Source: Echinometra lucunter (Eukaryota > Echinodermata > Echinoidea > Camarodonta > Echinometridae). Taken from it: a stretch of 64,000 bases of DNA. Every line of letters starts with the position of its first letter. Position 1 is the first letter of the stretch. Positions 24,401 through 34,139 of the stretch are shown here, one piece after another. Made by a program: the position numbers and the translations under genes. The notes below the pieces were generated by a model. That model saw nothing but the letters and a program-made list of their open reading frames with translations. It made no database searches and was not told the origin of the DNA. The stretch spans positions 16,291,817 through 16,355,816 of the forward strand of contig CM057162.1 in the NCBI GenBank assembly GCA_029962745.1, read 5' to 3'.

Positions 24401-27400
24401 TTATCGTGAAATAAGTCACCAGTCCATTCACTGCCATTTATGTCGTCAGTGCTGGTGACTTCTTTCCACTCTCATAGACTTTGTGCACAGTGCGAGCGCA
24501 CACGCGAGAAGAGAGGTGACTTATTTCACGCTAAGGCTATTGGCTTAGTGATTCATAAGTTTAAAATGTGTGAAATTCAAAGCTAATTATACTTTGAAAT
24601 GAAATGTCAGATTCCCATGAAAATTTACAGCACCTTTGATTAGGAAAACAGATTTGTTCTAGGTCAGTTCTTCTATTGAGTTGGATTGGACGGGAAATTC
24701 GTTCAGTACTTCACTTCATTTGTACAAACTATTTTAAGTTGTGAGACAGTAGTTATAATTAATTATCTCTATTATGATACTTATATTATTGTGATTATTT
24801 CTTCAGTCTTCTTAAAGTTATTCATTAAAAAAAAAAAAACTCTAGAAATTAGCTTTACTTTCCCCCTAACTATACATACACTGTATTATATGTATCTTTC
24901 TCTCTTACCTTTTGAAATATAAATGTATGAATATAACTAGATCTCATAACAAGATAGTGGTCAGTTGTGAGAAATGAAATGGCAATTCAGTTAGCTTATC
25001 AAGCTGACCATTTTAACCTCTATTACTGAAATCGGTTTGAAATTGAGTTGATAACACCTAAATAACCAATTTGAGCCAAGGGAGCTCCCCATAAAAAGCG
25101 AAACAGAAACTGCCATTTCACATCAAATACTTCCTTTTCTATTGTACCCTATTCTTCTGTTATCAAATTGGGTTTGATTTTTTAAATTGTACAAGTAATT
25201 GGGGTTTAATAAAATTAATGACAGTGAATAACTCAACTCGCAATATGTGAGCACAGTTGTAGCCTTGATGATGTTTAAAGCACAATAATTGTTTTTTTTT
25301 AATTGAATGTACAATTATACATATCTGTCTTTTATTCTAGGGCGTAACCTGGATGAATTGAATCGTAAATCGAAAGAGCCTGGGAACAGAATATGAGAGA
25401 GTAAGAGTATGCAAAAGAAAAAAAAAAGATGAGAGAGAATATTGACTTTCTGGGATAGTGAAGTTTGACAAAAATGGGAGAGATAAGAAAGAAAAAGTCG
25501 GGGTGATAGAAAGTGTAGGGGAGAGTGAGAGAGGAAGAGAGAAAACATATAAAGAGAGGGAGAAAGAGTGGAAAAAAAAGTTTCCAAAGAGGTTGAGTTG
25601 GGGGAGGGGTATCAACATCATTCGATGTGATGTTCCCTATTTAATGAGAATTACCCTACCTCCTTCGCCTTTCCGGCAGCCTTGTTGGAGAAGCTTAAAA
25701 TGACACATGAGGTTTCAGCAGAAGTGGTGATGTCAAATTCAAAATAACTCTGCTCTCGCAAAAAAAAAAAAAATCAAAATCAAATCAAGATAAATGAATC
25801 CATAAATTCCTAAAGTAATTGACTAATTCATTCATGTATGTCATGAAAAAAGAACCTGAAATAAATCGAATTGATAAATATTTAAATAAATGGGTAAGAA
25901 ATACAAGATGAATTCATAAATAACCAAAATCAATGAATATCTGGAAAAAAGAAAGAATTTGAATACATGTCGAATTTTTGCCCCTAAAATTCGCCGTCCA
26001 TTTTGTTGTAGTGGTTCGTTTGTTTGTTTGTTTTTTGTCATTATAGTAAATTACAAGTATGGAAAATTCATGCCCTGTCAGCGCTTCTACGTCGTCGGGC
26101 ACGTAAGTCCAGTGTTGGGAGCTAGTCTACCCCTCTGTACCTTACCCAGGCGCACCTGGGCAGGCGCTAGCCATACCTACCATAAACAAAGCTCAGCAGA
26201 CGACGCATCATATTGATATTGCATGTTGATGGATCAGTGCACAGATTTTATTCAATTTCAGTAGTACGACCGCAGCGAGGGAGAGGTACCCCCTATCCCG
26301 AAATGCATTGGGCGTGGTCACAAAATCAGCTTGGCAAAAACGTCATGAATTTAGCACACTGGTAAAATCACTAATAACAGAGGTCACTAATTATTGAAAG
26401 ATTATAGATTTTAGAAAAATATTTTTCAAGGTACCAAATACTTAATTTCGTTTTGCATAATTTATGCTTTCAATATATATTTTATTTATCATTCGAAAAA
26501 TCTTATTCTTGTCATAATCTCTCTTTTTGTTTTCATGTCGCTACTACTCCGTCATTGTATGATATCGGCTTAAGGTTTTGTTGGCATGACTACCAAAATG
26601 TACGTGCACTTCAACTGCTTGCGCATATGCAGTGGACCTTTCTTATAGCAACAATGAAAAGTGTTGACGCCCTCTACGTTCGTTGGTTGACCCTTTTTAA
26701 TGACGTAACAATGGTTCAAATTTGAGTGCGTGCGCCTAAATTGTTTGATTAACTGCGTCCTCCCCAAATCTAAAGCCTCTTTGCAACGCGACGCGAGGAA
26801 AGAGGACAACGTAAGTCAACTCAGCAAGATTCCGCGTCGTCTGAGCTGCGTCGCGTATCTAAAGCTCCCTATTGATGCCGCGCGCGGCGGGACTCGAACG
26901 TGGATCACGAGATCCACAGTCCATGACGTATCCGCTAGCCGAGACCACGCAATCTCTGCACCTCTACTTAAACGATTGCAGATAAGCACTGTCCCCCTTG
27001 CTTCCTGATATCACCTTTTCATGTTCCAGACGAATACAGGACAATGTATCACTAATCCTCCCGACGTCCTGTTACGATGAGCTCCACGCCTGCCACCTGA
27101 AAAACAGATTTTTGAAACATGACTGTTATGTATCACGGTTTTTGTTGCTTATATAATTCTTTCGGCACATTCTTCTCTTACTTTTACAAACCCCTAAAGA
27201 TCTGTGAGTTGGACTTTTTGTGTATTTTTGATACACGATTTATGACTGATTTCCTTATACTACTATGATATAAGTACCCAACATAGTTCCATCCATAGAT
27301 TGTGACATTTATGATATTGTGACACTCTACCAGTGGCATATCCTGCACCTAGGTCGTCGGTGGAAGCCAAACGTTCTAAAGTGCTAGCAAGTCAGTAACG

Positions 27401-30400
27401 TTCAAACATTGAAAAGAGATCCCTGTATCAGATGAATGTTGTCGGGTTTACTATTTTCCTTTTTACATGTTTTATGTATTCAAACCCCCTTTATGAAGTT
27501 GTTCTGCTATCCATAACTGTCTTTGGACTCATTGATGATTAGGCTCCTTTTATTTTACTTTAGTCATTTTGCTGCAAAAAATATTTATTATGCATACTGA
27601 AAAAAGGTTCGATAAAAATGTTTTATCTTGATCTTTTTTTTTTTTTTTTTATCTAGGACATGATGAAGGGCGCCATGGACAGACATGACAAAGGCTGTTG
27701 CAAACCAACTTCAGTTACAAAATGGTAAGCAAAATATTTTGAAAGAAGAAAATACTAAAGAAAAAAAATCTGTGAAATTCTTCATTAATTACTTGAAAGA
27801 TAATCATTACAGCATAGATAGATAATTTCTCATTCTAAGTTTTTCACTCTTCGATATAACATTCGGAAGTCGAAGATTTGAGAAAAAACACTATGTTTTG
27901 TGCTCATCGCAAAAACATATTAGTAAAAAGAAAAATATTTATTAAACTTACTCTGTATTATAATGGTACATTTTCTGCTTTGTAAAATCGTGCAAACCAT
28001 TTGTGTTGTTGCTGTTCTAATAAAATGATTCTACTTTTCTATTACATGAACGTCTGGGGGTATTGTTTATGACAATAAACTTTTAAAAAATGTATGTATC
28101 TTTTTTATAGATATGATCACTGAATTGCATTCAAAGGCACAGTTTTGACTGGTTGACAACGGACTACTTTTTATAAGAGAAGATGCATGATTATTATACT
28201 CTAACGACAACCCCGGAATTATGCGTAACACGATTTGATTTTCTACGAGGAGTGATTAACAATATTACAGTCATGGCAATAGTTAACTCTTGAAACTATA
28301 TGATGTTCACAAATTTATGAATGATCAAAGGTTCAAATAGTTCAAGGCTATTTTAAGGAACCGACAAATTGGCCACAGCTTTTTCAAATGAATATGTAGT
28401 GACATACGATGAAAATGTTAAATTCAAATTAAATCTCATTATACTATGTGGGAAACTGAACATGCACTCTAAGCAATGTTGGTTAAAAATCTTTTGGTTG
28501 GTTGAGGAATCTACTCTTTTAATACTCTGTAGTTTATGTGAATGATCACAAGTTCAAATAGTTTAAGGCTATTTTAAGGAACCGACAAGGCGATTAAGTC
28601 ATGATTATCTTACCGTGCCAAAGAAACGCAAACCTTTATTGGCGGTATATTAGTTTCTATACTTACAAATCTGGGGTATTAACCTTTCCCGGATATCGCG
28701 CAGAGAGTAATCTATCATTCCTCTATTGTCAAGGATTTGTATAGCTTCAGTAATTTCCGTGCGTTCGTTATCGTATCTAGTTCCTCTCTCAGACATTTTT
28801 GCCTCACCGGCAACATTTGAGTATGTATCTGTATGCAGAAAGTCGAATGAAATAACTCAAGAGTCATAGATATCAGGGACTCGCAAACAGAATACTCTTT
28901 TGTACTGTATACGAGACCGAACAGATGCGTTTTTACTTACTCCAGTCATGCCAGTAAATAATAACAACAAAAACAATAACAATAATAATAATAATAACAA
29001 CAGCAACAATAACAATAATGATAATAATGATAATATAATACTACTACTACTACTACTACTACTACTAATTAATAATAATTCTGTAATTTATACCGCGCAC
29101 AATCTGCAAAAGGCACCCTTGACGCTCCTGTCGACAAAACCTAACCAAAGTAAACCAAAAGAGGAGGAGGAGGAGGTAGAGGAGGAGGAAGAAGAAGAAC
29201 ACCAACAACAACAAGAACAAGAAAAAGAAAGGGAAAACCACCGTAAATAACGTCGATTTCTTTACATTCCTTTCACTTCTTGAAGTACACAGAGGATTAT
29301 ACATTCTCGGTGTGGTTTGTAATAAAGCAATGTCCTTGCACACTGTTGTACGTGGTTGAAGATGGCTACTCTAAAAGTCTGGCCCATACAGTTCAACAAT
29401 AGGAATTAGACTGACCCGGAAACAAGTCCATTGGCATGGTTGAGGCCACACTCTATTCCTGGTAAATTTTGATCTGGAACTTTTTTCCTTTTGGTATGAT
29501 AGGGTAATGGGGACCATCTACAGCGAAATGTATAGGCATTAAAAGAAGCGGAAGGAAACAAGCCAAATGCACACTTATAGTCCGAGTTGTCTGCGTGCTT
29601 ATCGAAGACGGCAACTCGCAAGCAAAATGTTGAATTGCCAGCTCCCGATTCATTCGACAAGTGTGGCCGTGCTCCTTCGGCCAGAATGAAATACAATACC
29701 AACAGGACCACTATTTAGCCACTGAACAAAGGTAAAAAAAACCTGGATCTTATTTCTTTGCGCAGAAAAAAAAGGATGAATGATAACAACTGTTGTGAAC
29801 AAGGTAGTCCTAACTCCTATGGGGGGGGGGGGGGGGTGGGGTAGAGAGCACTATTCCATGTCATTCCATGATCAGAATTATCGAAAACACTAACCTGATG
29901 ATATTAATCATCTGGGTGTCGTTGCATAAAAATTTGCTATTATAGTAACTTTGCCATTAACTGTAACGTTGCTCAGCAGCCAATCAAAATCCAGTATTCC
30001 ATCAAAGTCACCATCGATGTCAAAGTTCCTATGATAGCAAGTTTTATGCAACGGAATCCTGAATGATAACATGAATAACTTTGATATTCATAAGAATGAT
30101 ATGAGAGGCTTAACCATTCGTGGTATTTTCAGAAATTCGATTGGCTCTTATATTTTTCTTCTTCTTTTTTTGAGACATATAATGCTAGGAGTCCACTGGG
30201 CCGGCGCCAGTTCGCGCCAGTTCGCGCCAATGCAATTTGCTGTGGCGACTAGTGTCGCCAATAAGGTGCCTAGTGGCGTGCAGTGGCTCAAACTGCCTCC
30301 CAACTGGCTCGTGGTGGCTCGTAACGGCGCCAAATTTGAATTTGGCGGCAAGGAAATGTCAAAATGTTTAAAATTTTCGTCGCGCCACTTGCATCGAGCA

Positions 30401-33400
30401 ATCAGCGCGAAGTGTCCACCAAGTGGCACCAAATGGCGCAAACAATCCGCCTATTGGAATCCACTGGAATGTAATGGCGCACGCCATGTGACACCTAGTT
30501 TATTCCACTTGGCGACACACAACATGCCGAGCGGACATTAATTCGGCGCCACAGCGAGCCACTACGCGCCAATCACATAGTCTTTGGCGCGAACTGGCGC
30601 GAACTGGCGCCGGCCCAGTGGACTCCTAGCACAACTTTACTTACCGCTAAATGCATACTTCAGCGAATTGACTAAAGCTGATTTTCCAACCCCTATGAGG
30701 CCAAACATTCCAATGTTGATCGGCTTTAAGCTTCGGATATCTTTCAGCCTCTTTCTTAGACTATCTAGCTCTTCTCTTTGAATATCCGACTCTGATTTTA
30801 CATGATCTAAAAAGGTAAAAGTCATCACGAAGAGATAAATAAAAACAGTGAACAAAGTATACACTTCCATTTTTTCGCGACCCCGTCTCAATTTCATACA
30901 GCAAATAGCCTATAAAACCTTGAGCACTCTAGCACGACTTAAACACATACAAAAATACATTACATTATAATAAAAAGTACATCTGTAAAGACAGACAAAA
31001 GGTATATCACTCACTATAGAGTGTAAATATCAATAAAAAAGTAACTGAAAATAAGAACATGCAGAGATTCCCTTTTACTGGATGCTTGGCCAATTGGTAT
31101 CCTATCCTTAATGTTTGAATTGATTTATGGAAAGGGAGTTAATTGGAAAGGACACGTGTTTGATATGAAAATGAACTCTTTTTGCTGTATTTCTGTTTTC
31201 AGGTATGAAATCTCAAATGGTGAATTGAATGAATGAAGTAGTACAAGACGCGACAATTGATGAGGGGTTTTCAAGTACATAAAGGCCAGGTCACTGATAA
31301 TAACTAGCATTTTACCATGGTTACGCTCTCCATGGTTACTGCAAACTATCACAGCGTTTACACAAAATAATCACACATAACGTGCGAAAATTTCGACAGA
31401 AAAGGTATACATACACAATTCAGTATTTCAAAGAGATATGTTTTAAAACTAGAGTTTCTTGAATAGGTCTATGTCATTTTAATAGTGTGGGTATCTTCCA
31501 TCTGTTTCAATGTAGTTACAGTAAATGCACCATCACTATCATTGCCAAGGGGCTCAAGAAAGGTTAGCTGCAATGGGTCACGAGAAGTCTTACGGTCATC
31601 AAGAAAAACAACAACAACCAAAAAAAAAAAAAAACCAACAACGTCGTTATGACATCCATCCAAGCAGAACAATTCATTCTTGTCTGTGAATTATATATTC
31701 ATGTTAGTACAACAGAAGACCGCTTAACTTGTGACCATGATACTTGAATAACTGTCTATGGACAGAGTCTCTTCACTGCCGGCACACGTTGTATTGCTAT
31801 TTATCTGTTACTGAGCTGAATAATGATCTGTAAGGCGCTTTCAAATATGAGGCGACTTTGTGTCGCCCCTTATGCTGATAAACGCAGATTAGCGCGTCAC
31901 AATGTCGCCCCACATCTGAAAGCGCCTTAGATGTAAAGAAAATATGCTCAAAAATCTTCATTTCTTTTCGAAAGTTGACTTCATCTTTAGAATCTTAAAA
32001 GTGCCAAGAAGAAGACAAGATGACGAGTTTAAAACTCAGCACGTTCCATTAACTCGTCAACCCATATTTTAACTTGTATCCTCGTCTTCTTGACTTAAAA
32101 AAGCCGACTTGTCGAGTACCTGTAATACTCTGACTAGTCATTTCGTCTTCTGCTCCAAACAATTATTCGACTTGGCGAGAACCAAAAACTAGTCATCTCG
32201 ACTTCAGTTCACCCTATCATGCCCTATCGCAAGTACGAGATTCAATCGTAGAAGCGATTTATTCAAGCACATGGCGTTAAATGCACTTCGATTCCATAAT
32301 GGGTCCAGTCTTAATAGGTCCCCAAAGAAATGATATTTCTGGGACCAGAAAATGCAAGCAGTAAATTCTGATGCTACCTGCATAATTATATCTAATAACA
32401 TTATTAGGAGAGGTAATGAAACCTGGATGATATTTTCGTCAAATGACTGAATGAGAGATTAATTAAGTGGTGTACATTTTCCGTAGAATGAGGAAGATAT
32501 TTCGTCACATCGTCGGTACCGAATTTGTGTATCTACGCATGTAATGTTTTTTCTTCAATTTTCTAAAATGTTTTTTGTTTACCCTTTTTCAGACATTCAG
32601 ATAAGACATGATTTTCGACACATTGTAAACAACATACATCATCGGGAAATGTCGCCCTCTACTGTGGAATCTCTTATTTGCGTTAGGGCGAATTGCAAGA
32701 AATGAATGAAACCCGTCATCTCGTCCCCTGATCTCAAACGAGTTGGCTTGACGGATTCCATTTAACTCTTTTCATCTCGCCTCCTATATTGATGGCCCTT
32801 TTAAGGTTCCGTATCCATATTATTGCACAAAATTGATATTGAAAAAACTCTATATAAATTTATGTTGAAATTTGAAATAAAGCAGGCATACACGATTTGT
32901 TTCTAAAATGTCATTGTTAAAGTATACTCCCTATACATTAATATTTAAATGTACACTGTAGAGGATACATATTTTCATTCCTATAATATTTTCTCTCGGC
33001 TTAACATGTAAAATACATCTGATCTTTTCAGTTCCCAAGAATTTCAAGGTTTTATTTCAAGTTCGGGTTTTATTTCCAATATAACACAATACATAAAATA
33101 GTTATATATAAGCCTATATACCGGGTGTCCCAGAAAAAGCCTAACGGTTGATTTTCATTACTTTCCTTTTAGAAAGTAGATAATCTTTTGGCTTTAGTAG
33201 GTAAAATATTTTCTACCAAAGAGAATGATACAAAGATCATTAAATTTGGTGAAGCAATTTTGATTCTATGCTCGTTTCTTAACATACATTAATTTCGAAT
33301 TTCGAGCGTTTTTCGCGACAGTGGAGAGCAGAATCGTGTCGGGAAAGGCTTTTTATATGGCATGTGAATGGCACGTTTTGTTGCTGACATGCATCAATGG

Positions 33401-34094
33401 ACATCCCTCAATTCTGGTAATATGGAAGGCCTTCCCGGCACAAAGCTACTCTCATTAGTCACCTAAGAGAATGAAAAAGTGTATTGTAAGAAACAGGCAT
33501 ATAATACAAATTACTTCACCAAATTCAATGATCTTGGTATCATATTCTTCCTTGGACGATACTTTATCCACTGATGTATAAAGATTATCTACTTTTTGAA
33601 GGTAAAGTACTAAAAAATCCACCGTTCCGCTTTTTCTGGGATACCTGGTATATATACATGTATATATATATATATACCCACATATATATATCATATATCA
33701 TTTTGCGCAACCAAAACATTTCCCGAACCGCCACAAGCGCTCGTGTCGCGCTGTGTTGTGTCACTAATTTCACGGACTGGAACAAGCAAGCGCGCTGTTG
33801 AGTTTTTCTATATAGAACTCAATGGCGCGTAACGCCTGTGCGTTAATCATAATCAAGTTGCTTTATTTATAATCATCTTGATTCCGTGTTGTTGCCTGTC
33901 AAGTTGATCATCATTATAATTTTTTATATATATTTTGTTTTGTTTTAGATAGCAAATAAATCTGATGAGGTCCTAGAGCCGAAAACTTATCAATCTTGTG
34001 GTCCGGACCTGGGTCATCTTGTACCTTACCCTTCTTGTCTTGTATACATATAAAATGGTACAACCGGCTGGTACATAAATCGAAACCTCTCTCG

Positions 34095-34139
<45 letters not shown>

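Larger units (their letters stand above)
30807..33120. other. First intron of gene A, distal part
   Basis: No exon found. A small MITE is at 31,831-31,929 and inverted GACGAG-type motifs occupy 32,003-32,215. Otherwise AT-rich with nothing recognised. Confidence 0.45.

Noticed and set aside
26874..26950. Functional tRNA gene on the minus strand
   Set aside because: B-box-like motif is good, but acceptor and T stems do not pair and the anticodon arm is not formed.
30807..30897. Hydrophobic N-terminal extension of the Walker A exon (possible membrane anchor)
   Set aside because: The acceptor TTTTACCTTTTTAG at 30,807-30,808 and the exact phase match to both death-domain exons favour an intron boundary; an alternative start there cannot be fully excluded.
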